Below are positions 16,575 through 23,968 of a DNA stretch of 64,000 nucleotides, one piece after another; the first letter of the stretch is position 1, and the number at the start of each line of letters is the position of its first letter. This DNA comes from Eubacteriales bacterium (GTDB lineage Bacteria > Bacillota > Clostridia > Christensenellales > Aristaeellaceae). The position numbers and the translations under genes are program-made. The notes under the pieces are model-generated. The model had not been told where the DNA came from, searched no databases, and saw nothing but the letters and a program-made list of their open reading frames with translations. The stretch spans positions 1 through 64,000 of the forward strand of contig JAQUWD010000014.1 of assembly GCA_028693055.1 (NCBI GenBank), read 5' to 3'.

Positions 16575-16605
16575 CGGAGCCGTCTAGCAATAGACGGCTC
16601 CGATG
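16575..16605. repeat. 31-bp direct repeat, right of element copy 3
   Basis: An exact copy of 16376-16406, 16 bases beyond the rplL stop codon on the minus strand. It contains the hairpin but lacks the T-tract that makes the other copy a terminator. Confidence 0.85.
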
Positions 16606-16621
16606 ATATGGAACGAAAAGC

Positions 16622-16993
16622 TTACTTGATTTCAACGGTAGCGCCGACTTCGGCCAGCTTCTCTTTGATCTTCTCGCACTCTTCCTTAGAAGCGGCTTCC
16701 TTAACGGTCTTAGGAGCGGATTCAACGAACTCCTTGGCTTCCTTCAGGCCCAAACCGGTCAGCTCGCGGATGACCTTGATAACCTTGATCTTCTCGGAGC
16801 CAGCGTCCTTCAGGATCGCGTCGAACTCGGTCTTCTCTTCCTCAGCGGCAGCGGCAGCGCCAGCGGCGCCGGGAACAGCCACAACAGCGGCGGCGGCGGA
16901 AACACCAAATTTCTCTTCCAGAGCCTTCACCAGTTCGTTCAGCTCCAGCACGGACATTTTCTCAATCTCGGCAATAAATTCCTCGTGAGTCAT
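16622..16993 (-). CDS. rplL: 50S ribosomal protein L7/L12
   Basis: A 123-residue protein. The N-terminal dimer/L10-binding domain (1-32) is [21 protein letters not shown] flexible Ala/Gly hinge (about 34-51) follows, then the C-terminal factor-binding domain with [24 protein letters not shown] (about 68-91). Multiple L12 copies sit on L10 and recruit translation GTPases. The 54-base gap to rplJ shows they form one unit. The rplJL pair is inverted and about 14 kb from rplKA here. Confidence 0.97.
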   Translation of the reverse strand: MTHEEFIAEIEKMSVLELNELVKALEEKFGVSAAAAVVAVPGAAGAAAAAEEEKTEFDAILKDAGSEKIKVIKVIRELTGLGLKEAKEFVESAPKTVKEAASKEECEKIKEKLAEVGATVEIK

Positions 16994-17047
16994 GTGGATA
17001 ACCTCCCATTCATAATCTTATTTCAGTAGTACAGGCTGTGAAGCGGA

Positions 17048-17569
17048 TTACGCTTCGGGCGCGGCGGCTTCGCCTTCGCCGTTCTTCTTGGCAATAGCGT
17101 CCAAAACACGCACAAAGCCAGCGATGCTGGACTGCATGCTGCCAAGCAAGCGAGCCAACAAGACTTCGCGGCTCGGCACCTTGGCTAGAGCCTTGATCTT
17201 GTCCGCATCCATGATCTCGCTGCCTAACAGACCGGCTTTGATCTCAATGGCTTCGGTTTTGGTCTTGGTGATGAAGTCATCCAGCACCCGTGCGGGGCTG
17301 ACGGGATCGCTCATGCCAAAGACAAAAGCGGAAGGACCGTTCAATACTTCATCCAGACCCTCGATGTTCAGGTCGTTTAGAGCGCGGCGTACCAACGTGT
17401 TTTTGTAAACGCAGTAGTCTACGTTTTCGGCACGACACTGGGCGCGAAGAGCCGTCACGTTTTCAACGGTTAAACCGCTGTACTTAATGATGACCACGCT
17501 GTGCGCATCCTGAAACTTTTTGGTAATGTCGCCGACAACCTGCTTTTTAATCTCGAGATTGTTGCTCAT
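17048..17569 (-). CDS. rplJ: 50S ribosomal protein L10
   Basis: A 173-residue protein. The start MSNNLEIKKQVVGDI is supported by AAAGGAGGTG ten bases upstream; the frame stays open to 17632, but that would run into the attenuator. Family segments: VVIIKYSGLTVENVTALR, RRALNDLNIEGLDEVLNGPSAFVFG and AGLLGSEIMDADKIKALAKVPSREVLLARLLG. L10 anchors L12 dimers on 23S rRNA, and the L10-L12 complex represses this message through the leader. Confidence 0.96.
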   Translation of the reverse strand: MSNNLEIKKQVVGDITKKFQDAHSVVIIKYSGLTVENVTALRAQCRAENVDYCVYKNTLVRRALNDLNIEGLDEVLNGPSAFVFGMSDPVSPARVLDDFITKTKTEAIEIKAGLLGSEIMDADKIKALAKVPSREVLLARLLGSMQSSIAGFVRVLDAIAKKNGEGEAAAPEA

Positions 17570-17607
17570 GTAAGTTGCACCTCCTTTTTGAAAATCTGGT
17601 CGATTCC

Positions 17608-17745
17608 AAAAAGAAAACCCTTGCTGGCGCAAGGGCGAACATGTCGCATGGGGATTACTCCCGCCTTACACCTCGGCGGGAAAGCTTTCGCTCATTAAAG
17701 GAACCGTAAGGCTCCGACCCGCTGTCTTCGGCATAGGTTTCCAAA
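17608..17745 (-). ncRNA. L10 leader with intrinsic attenuator
   Basis: The minus strand between the promoter and rplJ has the L10-leader hallmarks. CCGAAGACAGCGGG (17719-17731 region) and CCCGCCGAGGTG (17669-17680 region) pair across a hairpin-bearing insert, forming the kink-turn-type L10(L12)4 site. Downstream, the stem CCCTTGC/GCAAGGG (17618-17635) is followed by TTTTCTTTTT, an intrinsic terminator just before rplJ. Excess L10-L12 would favour termination. Class assignment is from memory of the family. Confidence 0.85.
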
Positions 17746-17757
17746 GAATCAGTTATT

Positions 17758-17785
17758 ATTATACGGCAACCTGTTCAATTGTCAA
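17758..17785 (-). promoter_or_regulatory. Strong promoter of rplJL
   Basis: On the minus strand, consensus TTGACA (17780-17785) and TATAAT (17758-17763) with a 16-base spacer. This shows rplJL is transcribed independently of rplKA. Confidence 0.9.
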
Positions 17786-17800
17786 GGCCTTTTTGCAGAG

Positions 17801-19165
17801 CTAAATCAATTTACGGAATTTTTCCAGCTTTCCCTTGTAGGGGGCGTAGCGGATGGAGATATCCGGCTTTAGGAAGCGCTTCAGCACGCTTTTTTGGTGT
17901 GAAAAGCTGGTAAAGCTGTACCTGCCGTGATAGCCGCCCATACCGCTTTCTCCCACGCCGCCAAAGGGCATGTGAGAGGTGGCCAGATGGAGCACCGTAT
18001 CGTTGACGCAGCCCCCGCCGAAGCTGACCTCTTGAAGCACCTTGCGCTCCACAGCTTTATCGGTGGTGAACAGGTATAGGGCCAGCGGCTTCGGACGTTT
18101 GCGAATCCGCTCTAGCGCGTCGTCTAGCTTCTGATAGGTGAGGATGGGCAGAATGGGGCCGAAGATTTCCTCCTGCATGACGGGGCTGTCCCACTCCACA
18201 TCCGTCAACACCGTAGGCGCGATTTTGTTTGCCTCCGGGTCAAGCTGTGCGCCGATGGCGACGGAGCCGCTGCCCAAAAGGCCGACTAAACGATCAAAAT
18301 GATGCTGATTGATGATCTTGGGCAGATCGTCGCTCCTGAGCGGCGCGCTTGAATACATTTTGCGAATCTCCGCGATGAGGGCCTCGATGAGCGCCTGCTC
18401 CTTGCCATGATGAACCAGCACGTAGTCGGGCGCTACGCAGGTCTGCCCCGCGTTGATGAACTTGCCCCAAGCCAGCCGTTTGGCAGTAAGGGCGATATCG
18501 GCAGTTTGGTCCACAATCACCGGGCTTTTGCCGCCCAGCTCCAGGCTAACGGGCGTTAGGTACCGGGAGGCCTTTTCCATCACCAGCCGTCCGACCGCAG
18601 GGCTGCCCGTGAAGAAGATATAGTCAAAGTGTTCTTCCAGCAGCGCCGCATTTTCCTTGCGGCCTCCCTCCACCACCGTCACCAGCTCCGGGCGGAAAAC
18701 CTCCTCCACCATACGACGAATCAGCGCCGAGGTTGCGGCGGAATAAGCCGACGGTTTAATCACGGCGCAGTCTCCCGCCGCCAGCGCGCCAATCAGCGGG
18801 GCGACGGTCAGCTGGAAGGGATAGTTCCAAGGGGACATAATGAGGGTTACCCCGTAAGGCTCGCTGTAGATTTTGCAGCGGCCCGGAATTTGCCCAAGGG
18901 CAGTTCGTGCCCCCTGAGGACGCATCCAGCCCCTTAAGTGACGAAGCGCGTCCTGTAGCTCCTGCTTGATCATGGCAACCTCGGTAAGGTAGCCCTCGAA
19001 TTCGCTTTTGCCCAAATCTGCATGGAGCGCAGCCAAGATATCCTGCTCGTGACTAATGATCCACTGATTTAACGCCTTCAGCTGTTCCAGCCGAAAAGCA
19101 TAGGATTTGGTTGCCTGTGTGTCAAAATAGGCCCGCTGAGTTTCGATCATCGCTGAAAAATCCAT
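17801..19165 (-). CDS. Aldehyde dehydrogenase (NAD(P)-dependent)
   Basis: A 454-residue protein of the class 3-like (ALDH3/YwdH) group. Visible are the substrate/cofactor Asn in SPWNYP (Asn114), VIKPSAYS (136-143), FTGSPAVG (185-192), the general base in LELGGKSP (Glu209), the catalytic cysteine in NAGQTCVAPDY (Cys243), EEIFGPILP, and the MPFGGVGESGMGGYHG region near the end. It oxidises aldehydes to acids; length, lack of an extended N-terminus and the C-terminal LKRFLKPD...YK pattern fit medium/long-chain or aromatic aldehyde enzymes. The start MDFSAM has only a weak SD; MYNRRKE 12 codons upstream is possible. Confidence 0.92.
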   Translation of the reverse strand: MDFSAMIETQRAYFDTQATKSYAFRLEQLKALNQWIISHEQDILAALHADLGKSEFEGYLTEVAMIKQELQDALRHLRGWMRPQGARTALGQIPGRCKIYSEPYGVTLIMSPWNYPFQLTVAPLIGALAAGDCAVIKPSAYSAATSALIRRMVEEVFRPELVTVVEGGRKENAALLEEHFDYIFFTGSPAVGRLVMEKASRYLTPVSLELGGKSPVIVDQTADIALTAKRLAWGKFINAGQTCVAPDYVLVHHGKEQALIEALIAEIRKMYSSAPLRSDDLPKIINQHHFDRLVGLLGSGSVAIGAQLDPEANKIAPTVLTDVEWDSPVMQEEIFGPILPILTYQKLDDALERIRKRPKPLALYLFTTDKAVERKVLQEVSFGGGCVNDTVLHLATSHMPFGGVGESGMGGYHGRYSFTSFSHQKSVLKRFLKPDISIRYAPYKGKLEKFRKLI

Positions 19166-19201
19166 TGCTCTATCCCTCGTTTCTTTGCGCCTATTGTACA
19201 A

Positions 19202-19242
19202 TGAAAAAGGAGCTGTGTCAAAATGGTTTTGACACAGCTCCT
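19202..19242 (-). terminator. Intrinsic terminator downstream of the 77-residue gene
   Basis: On the minus strand the stem AGGAGCTGTGTCAAAA/TTTTGACACAGCTCCT is followed by TTTTTCAT. It lies beyond element copy 4 and just upstream of the aldehyde dehydrogenase gene. Confidence 0.8.
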
Positions 19243-19402
19243 CCGGGCGTCAAAAAAGCGCTATGCGCTCTTTTGACAGTTGCGGGTAATCCTTGCGGCA
19301 GAGCTGCAAACTGCCCGCTCGCCCGGCAAAGCCGGCCGATATGGAATACAGTCAGGGTAGCCTGCGGGCTCCCCCGACGCCCCTTTAAGAGACTCCTGCA
19401 GG
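19243..19402 (-). repeat. Four-hairpin dispersed element, copy 4 (diverged)
   Basis: Read on the minus strand: hairpin 1 as in copies 3 and 5 (GTCGGGGGAGCC/GGCTACCCTGAC), a changed constant segment (ATTCCATATCGG), hairpin 2 (CCGGC/GCCGG), a decayed hairpin 3, and hairpin 4 with AGCGC/GCGCT and T-run, ending TTTTTTGACG. No flanking duplication is visible, suggesting an older insertion. A terminator hairpin abuts its downstream end, again placing the element at a terminator. Confidence 0.8.
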
Positions 19403-19409
19403 CCGCCGT

Positions 19410-19643
19410 TTATAGCACGTTGGAGCTGGTGCACTCCACAAATACGCTGCCGTCCTTGCGGCGGGTTAGCTTGGCTTTGTTGCCAGCGCCGTCGTCAATG
19501 GTCATCTTTTCGATATCGTTGAGGGTCAGAAAATTAACCACGTCGCTTTCCACAAAAGCAACCCAGTTCTTTCTGTCGCGCTCTACCTTCGGCTTGTCGT
19601 TGCCATCCATCATTTCCTCAATGCTGGCTCTTTTTTCACTCAT
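19410..19643 (-). CDS. Small conserved-looking protein of unknown function
   Basis: A 77-residue protein, charged at the N-terminus (MSEKRASIEEMMDGND), with a compact beta-rich remainder (KNWVAFVESDVVNFLTLNDIEKMTIDD, then KLTRRKDGSVFVECTSS). There is no signal peptide or membrane segment. A promoter (TTGCGC, 17 bases, TATGAT) and an SD (AAAGGGGAA) precede it, supporting real expression. I do not recognise the family. Confidence 0.65.
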   Translation of the reverse strand: MSEKRASIEEMMDGNDKPKVERDRKNWVAFVESDVVNFLTLNDIEKMTIDDGAGNKAKLTRRKDGSVFVECTSSNVL

Positions 19644-19681
19644 GATGTGATTCCCCTTTCAAAATGGAAAATGCAGGTGTT

Positions 19682-19710
19682 ATCATAACGCAAAATGCCG
19701 CTTGGCGCAA
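19682..19710 (-). promoter_or_regulatory. Promoter of the 77-residue gene
   Basis: On the minus strand, TTGCGC (19705-19710), a 17-base spacer and TATGAT (19682-19687). The hairpin CGCCTT/AAGCGG that overlaps it may serve as a weak terminator for the his operon. Confidence 0.55.
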
Positions 19711-19730
19711 GGCGAAAAATATAAAATACC

Positions 19731-20597
19731 CTACGCCTTTAGCAAAGTGAGACGTTCCGTTTCCCAAAGGCTGTGATCCCGTCCCAGCCGTTCAACGCTA
19801 TGGTAGCCCGCCTTGGCTAAAAGACGTAGCGCCGCCTCAAAGCCAAAATCCAGCTTGGAAGCGTCATGGCAGTCCGAGGTAAGGGTCGCCCTGCCGCCCA
19901 TCTCCTTCCACGCGCCGAGCAGCTCAAGCGTTGGATAGGGCGAATCCATGGTTCCTCGAGCCATTGCGCCGGTGTTGACCTCAAGCACCGCCCCGCAGGG
20001 AAAAGCCCGCTCTAACGCATCCAGCGCAATCCTCCGATAAGCAAAACCGGACGGGTCGAATAGGCTGTGGGAAAGGGCGTATTTCCGTACCAAATCAAAA
20101 TGCCCGATGATGGCGGGGGGCGTTTCCAGCAACGAAGCTACTTGGATCGCATAATAACGGCGTGCCATTTCCAGCCCGTCCCCATCTATTTCTGTACGGA
20201 CGTAAGCCTTTAACGCTTCGGGGTCGCCGTCCACGGCGATGGGCTGCCCGTGATGATCCTTGACCAGATAATGGGTGGAACCGATCACATAATCCAAGAC
20301 GCGGCGGTTCTCTTTTTTTTGCCGGGCGGGGGTCAGCGCGTCCTCTTCTACACCCACCCAAAGGCGAGGCGCTTCGTTTGCTGTAAGCTCTTCCGCTTGG
20401 AAAGCCCGAAGCTCGGAGACGTACCTCTCCTGTCGGCCGTCCGCCATGGAGTAGGCGGGGTCGAAGCCCTGATCGCCATGGCTGGAAAAGCCAAGGCTCA
20501 CAAAGCACAGCGCTTTCGCGGCGGCAATGGTTTCCCGAATGGTGGATTTGCCGTCGCAATAGGTGGTATGAGTGTGGGCGTTGGACAAAAACCTCAT
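19731..20597 (-). CDS. hisJ: Histidinol-phosphatase, PHP type
   Basis: A 288-residue PHP-domain protein. Metal-site motifs: [11 protein letters not shown] (6-16), [10 protein letters not shown] (about 36-45), [25 protein letters not shown] and [14 protein letters not shown]. It removes phosphate from histidinol phosphate, the penultimate stage of histidine synthesis. It is the last gene of the his operon and overlaps hisIE by ATGA. This supplies the phosphatase activity missing from the single-domain HisB encoded upstream. Confidence 0.9.
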   Translation of the reverse strand: MRFLSNAHTHTTYCDGKSTIRETIAAAKALCFVSLGFSSHGDQGFDPAYSMADGRQERYVSELRAFQAEELTANEAPRLWVGVEEDALTPARQKKENRRVLDYVIGSTHYLVKDHHGQPIAVDGDPEALKAYVRTEIDGDGLEMARRYYAIQVASLLETPPAIIGHFDLVRKYALSHSLFDPSGFAYRRIALDALERAFPCGAVLEVNTGAMARGTMDSPYPTLELLGAWKEMGGRATLTSDCHDASKLDFGFEAALRLLAKAGYHSVERLGRDHSLWETERLTLLKA

Positions 20598-21253
20598 TGC
20601 ATGCGCTCCTGCTTTACCTTTTTGTCAATCACATGGCGCTTGGCTAGCTCTCGGGTGACCTCCTCCAAGGAAATGCCCATCTCCACCATCAGCACCATCA
20701 CATGATAGATCAAATCGCCGATTTCGTAGACGGTTTCCTCCTTATCGCCCTTCGCGCCGCCGATGAGCACCTCGGTGCATTCCTCGCCAACCTTTTTGAG
20801 GATTTTGTCCTTCCCTTTGTTAAACAGGTAGGTGGTGTAGCTGCCCTCCTTGGGCTCGGTTTTGCGCCCGGCGATGACGTCCATCAGCCCCGCAAGGGCG
20901 AAGGGCTTTACTTCCTCATTTTCGTACAGCTCGTTAAAAAAGCAGCTTTCCGCGCCTGTGTGGCAGGCGGGCCCAGCCTTTTTTACCTGCACTACTAGCG
21001 CATCCCCGTCGCAGTCGGCGGTCACGCTGACTACCTCCTGAACATTGCCGCTGGTTTCCCCCTTGCGCCACAGGCATTGGCGGCTGCGGCTGAAAAAGCA
21101 GGTGCGCTTTTCCGCAAGGGTGATACCAAGGCTTTCGGCGTTCATATAGGCTAGCGTCAGCACCTCATGAGTGACATAATCCTGCACGATGGCTGGAATC
21201 AATCCCTTTTCGTCAAATTTCAGCTTGGAAACCAACTCTTCATAATGATCCAC
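20594..21253 (-). CDS. hisI: Bifunctional phosphoribosyl-AMP cyclohydrolase / phosphoribosyl-ATP pyrophosphohydrolase
   Basis: A 219-residue fusion. The HisI part (about 1-115) has [26 protein letters not shown], the zinc/metal site DCDGDALV and [12 protein letters not shown]. The HisE part (about 125-215) has [17 protein letters not shown] and [13 protein letters not shown]. It catalyses the second and third steps of histidine synthesis. It starts 9 bases after hisF. The fused HisIE form is common in bacteria. Confidence 0.95.
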   Translation of the reverse strand: MDHYEELVSKLKFDEKGLIPAIVQDYVTHEVLTLAYMNAESLGITLAEKRTCFFSRSRQCLWRKGETSGNVQEVVSVTADCDGDALVVQVKKAGPACHTGAESCFFNELYENEEVKPFALAGLMDVIAGRKTEPKEGSYTTYLFNKGKDKILKKVGEECTEVLIGGAKGDKEETVYEIGDLIYHVMVLMVEMGISLEEVTRELAKRHVIDKKVKQERMQ

Positions 21254-21262
21254 GCTCTATTC

Positions 21263-22027
21263 CTACCTTTCTACCGTTCGCATTGCGATTCCAAGATTAG
21301 CCAGAAACTGTTTCAGCTCCCGAACGTCGACCTCTCGGGAATGAAAGATGGAAGCCGCCAGCCCCGCGTCCACGCAGGGAAGCTCAAACAGCTTGGCAAA
21401 ATCCTCCCGGCAGCCTGCGCCGCCGGAAGCGATGATGGGCAGCTTCACGGCCTCGCCGACGGCCTTTAGCATTTCCAAATCAAACCCACGACGCACGCCG
21501 TCGGTGTCGATGGAGTTAACCACCACTTCTCCCGCGCCGCTCTGCTCGGCTCGCTTGACCCATTCAATCGCGTCCATGCCGGTATCCTCCCTGCCGCCCA
21601 TGGCAAAGACGTGGAACTGCCCGTTCACGCGCTTCACGTCCATGCTCAACACCACGCATTGGTTGCCATATCGCTTGGCTGCATCGGCGATGAGGTTGGG
21701 ATGGCGAATCGCTCCGCTGTTAACGCTGACCTTGTCCGCGCCGCATTTCAACACCCGGTCAAAATCCTCCAGCCCATTGATGCTGCCGCCTACGGTCAGG
21801 GGGATGAATACCTCAGCCGCCACGGCCTTTAGCGCGTCTGAAAAGAGAGGTCTCCCTTCGGCGCTGGCGGTGATGTCGTAAAAGACCAGCTCGTCCGCGC
21901 CGGAATCGTTGTAGTATTTGGCTAAGGTGACGGGATCGCTCACGTCTCGCAGTCCCTCGAAGTTTACGCCCTTCACTACGCGCCCGTTTCGCACGTCCAA
22001 GCAGGGAATGATTCTTTTGGTCAGCAT
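21263..22027 (-). CDS. hisF: Imidazole glycerol phosphate synthase, cyclase subunit
   Basis: A 254-residue (beta/alpha)8 protein. Signatures: RIIPCLDVRNGRVVKG (5-20, catalytic Asp11), ELVFYDITAS, VGGSINGLEDF, ADKVSVNSGA and EVVVNSIDTDG (second catalytic Asp), then IASGGAG. It works with HisH to make imidazole glycerol phosphate and AICAR. Its ATG overlaps the end of hisA by 7 bases. Confidence 0.97.
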   Translation of the reverse strand: MLTKRIIPCLDVRNGRVVKGVNFEGLRDVSDPVTLAKYYNDSGADELVFYDITASAEGRPLFSDALKAVAAEVFIPLTVGGSINGLEDFDRVLKCGADKVSVNSGAIRHPNLIADAAKRYGNQCVVLSMDVKRVNGQFHVFAMGGREDTGMDAIEWVKRAEQSGAGEVVVNSIDTDGVRRGFDLEMLKAVGEAVKLPIIASGGAGCREDFAKLFELPCVDAGLAASIFHSREVDVRELKQFLANLGIAMRTVER

Positions 22028-22749
22028 GGCAGCGCTTCCCCCTTTGCAAGGGTGAGGGCCCGGGATAGGGATAGCTTTCCGCTGTACAGCGCCTTGCCCA
22101 GAATCACTCCATAGGTGTTCATGGCATATAGGGCGGCTATTTCCCGCTCGTAGCTGACGCCGCCGCTGGCAATGACGTTCAGGCCTTGCAGACGACTGAG
22201 CTCCTCATAGACGGAAAGATTGGTGCCCGAAAGCTGACCGTCCTTGCTCACGTCGGTATAAATCACGGTGGAAACCCCTGTATCCCGTAGCTTTTGGCAG
22301 AAAGCAACGCCCGGTGTATCGCTTAGGTTTTTCCAGCCGTGGGTTGCCACAAGACCGTTCTTTGTATCCACGCCTACGGCGATTTGGTCTCCAAAGCGCT
22401 TGACCAGCCGTTCCACCAGCGGATAGTCCGTGATGGCGACGGTGCCTAAAATCACTCGATGAACGCCCAAGGCCAAGGTTTCCTCCACGTCTTGCTGGCT
22501 GCGCATACCGCCGCCTACCTCCACAAAGAGAGGAAGCGTAGAGAGCCTTCGAATCACTTCCCGATTCATGGGGCTGCCGTCCTTAGCGCCGTCCAAATCC
22601 ACGGCGTGAAGGCAGGTCGCGCCCGCGCTTAAAAAGTCCTCCGCGATCTGCACGGGATCGTCGGAATAGACGGTCATGCGGTCATAATCCCCTTGGGTCA
22701 GCCGTACTACCTTGCCGCCCCGTAAATCAATGGCGGGATAAATTAGCAT
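22021..22749 (-). CDS. hisA: ProFAR isomerase
   Basis: A 242-residue (beta/alpha)8 protein. Signatures: IYPAIDLRGGKVVRLTQGD (3-21), HAVDLDGAKDG, VGGGMRSQQDVE, RVILGTVAI, and VIYTDVSKDGQLSG with the second catalytic Asp, then VIASGGVS. It isomerises ProFAR to PRFAR. The start MLIYPA is preceded by AAAGGGGGA within the end of hisH; the longer frame to 22905 is a shadow inside hisH. It overlaps hisH by 7 bases. Confidence 0.96.
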   Translation of the reverse strand: MLIYPAIDLRGGKVVRLTQGDYDRMTVYSDDPVQIAEDFLSAGATCLHAVDLDGAKDGSPMNREVIRRLSTLPLFVEVGGGMRSQQDVEETLALGVHRVILGTVAITDYPLVERLVKRFGDQIAVGVDTKNGLVATHGWKNLSDTPGVAFCQKLRDTGVSTVIYTDVSKDGQLSGTNLSVYEELSRLQGLNVIASGGVSYEREIAALYAMNTYGVILGKALYSGKLSLSRALTLAKGEALPC

Positions 22750-23369
22750 AACGCGTCCCCCTTTGCAAAGGCGCTTAAAATGGTAAGCCCCACCTCGCCG
22801 CTTTTTTCGGGATGAAATTGGGTACCGCAGACATTGCCGTTTCGCACCGCTCCCGCCACGGTTACGCTGCCGTATACCGAGGTGGCGACCAGAGCCTGCT
22901 GACAATCCGTAGCGTAATAGGAATGCACATAGTACACATAGTCGCCCTCACGAACGCCCCTCAGCAGCCCGTCCTTCGGCTGCTGGAAGGTAAGGCTGTT
23001 CCAGCCCATATGGGGCACCTTCGCCCCCGCTTCCAGCGTCGGCGCCAGCGGGCGCACCACGCCGGGAATCAGCCCAAGCCCTGCGTGCTCTCCGTATTCG
23101 TAGCTTTTTTGAAAAAGGAGCTGCATGCCGAGGCATATGCCCATCAGCGGCTTTCCCATGGCGGCTAGCTCCTTGAGCAATCCATCCAGCTTGAGCAACC
23201 GCAGCTTGTCCGCTGCGTCGCCGAAAGCGCCCACGCCGGGCAGAATGATACGCTCCGCTTCCCGTAGATCCCGTTCCTCCTTGCTGACAACGCACTGGGC
23301 TCCGATATGGCGCAAAGAGCAGGTGAGGGAGTAGAGGTTGCCAACGCCGTAATCGACCACGCAAATCAT
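22743..23369 (-). CDS. hisH: Imidazole glycerol phosphate synthase, glutamine amidotransferase subunit
   Basis: A 208-residue class I glutaminase: VVDYGVGNLYSL (4-15), ILPGVGAFGDA, the nucleophile elbow MGICLGMQLLF (Cys near residue 79), HMGWNSL, YYVHSYYA and the catalytic His-Glu in GTQFHPEKS. It feeds ammonia to HisF. Its stop overlaps the hisA start by 7 bases, and it abuts hisB. Confidence 0.96.
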   Translation of the reverse strand: MICVVDYGVGNLYSLTCSLRHIGAQCVVSKEERDLREAERIILPGVGAFGDAADKLRLLKLDGLLKELAAMGKPLMGICLGMQLLFQKSYEYGEHAGLGLIPGVVRPLAPTLEAGAKVPHMGWNSLTFQQPKDGLLRGVREGDYVYYVHSYYATDCQQALVATSVYGSVTVAGAVRNGNVCGTQFHPEKSGEVGLTILSAFAKGDALC

Positions 23370-23968
23370 CAGCTTTCGCCTCCCAGCGTGCCTTTTGTGG
23401 AGGGAATCTCGTCGGCAAAGCGGGAATCGATGGCCGCCGCCTGCCCCAGCGCCCGTCCGAAGCCTTTAAAAATGGCTTCGATGATGTGATGGGTATTCTC
23501 TCCGGCTAGCACCCGGATATGGAGCGTCGCCCCCGCCTCCCGGACAAAGGCCAGAAAAAATTCCTTTACCAGCTCGGTATCAAAGGTCCCCAGCTTTTGA
23601 CTGGGCAGCTCGGCTTGAAAGCCCAGCGTCGCCCGACCGCTGAGGTCGATGGCGATCATGGCCAGCGCCTCATCCATGGGCAGCAGCCACTGCCCATAGC
23701 GGCAGATTCCCCGCTTATCCCCCAATGCCTTGGCGAAGGCCTGTCCCAGCGCGATTCCCACATCCTCTACGGTGTGGTGATCGTCCACCTCCGTGTCGCC
23801 CGCACAGGTAACCACTAGGTCAAAACGCCCGTGGCGGGTAAATAGCTCTAGCATATGGTTGAGAAAGCCGCAGCCCGTATCGATTTGATACGCGCCCCTA
23901 CCGTCGATGGTTAGAGAAAGCCGAATATCCGTCTCCGCTGTTTTTCGGGTGATCTCCGCCTGCCTCAT
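23369..23968 (-). CDS. hisB: Imidazoleglycerol-phosphate dehydratase
   Basis: A 199-residue single-domain HisB. The manganese-binding repeats are LNHMLELFTRHGRFD and DDHHTVEDVGIALG in the first half, and ENTHHIIEAIFKGFGRAL in the second; DLSGRATLGF lies between. There is no fused HAD phosphatase, consistent with a separate PHP phosphatase at the operon end. It overlaps hisC by ATGA. Confidence 0.97.
   Translation of the reverse strand: MRQAEITRKTAETDIRLSLTIDGRGAYQIDTGCGFLNHMLELFTRHGRFDLVVTCAGDTEVDDHHTVEDVGIALGQAFAKALGDKRGICRYGQWLLPMDEALAMIAIDLSGRATLGFQAELPSQKLGTFDTELVKEFFLAFVREAGATLHIRVLAGENTHHIIEAIFKGFGRALGQAAAIDSRFADEIPSTKGTLGGES

Noticed and set aside
17570-17632. Upstream start giving a 194-residue L10
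   Set aside because: It would place coding sequence inside the attenuator and lacks an SD; the start at 17569 has AAAGGAGGTG.
22750-22905. N-terminal extension of HisA to 294 residues
   Set aside because: The extension lies in hisH on the same strand in another frame; MLIYPAIDLRGG is the family's normal start.
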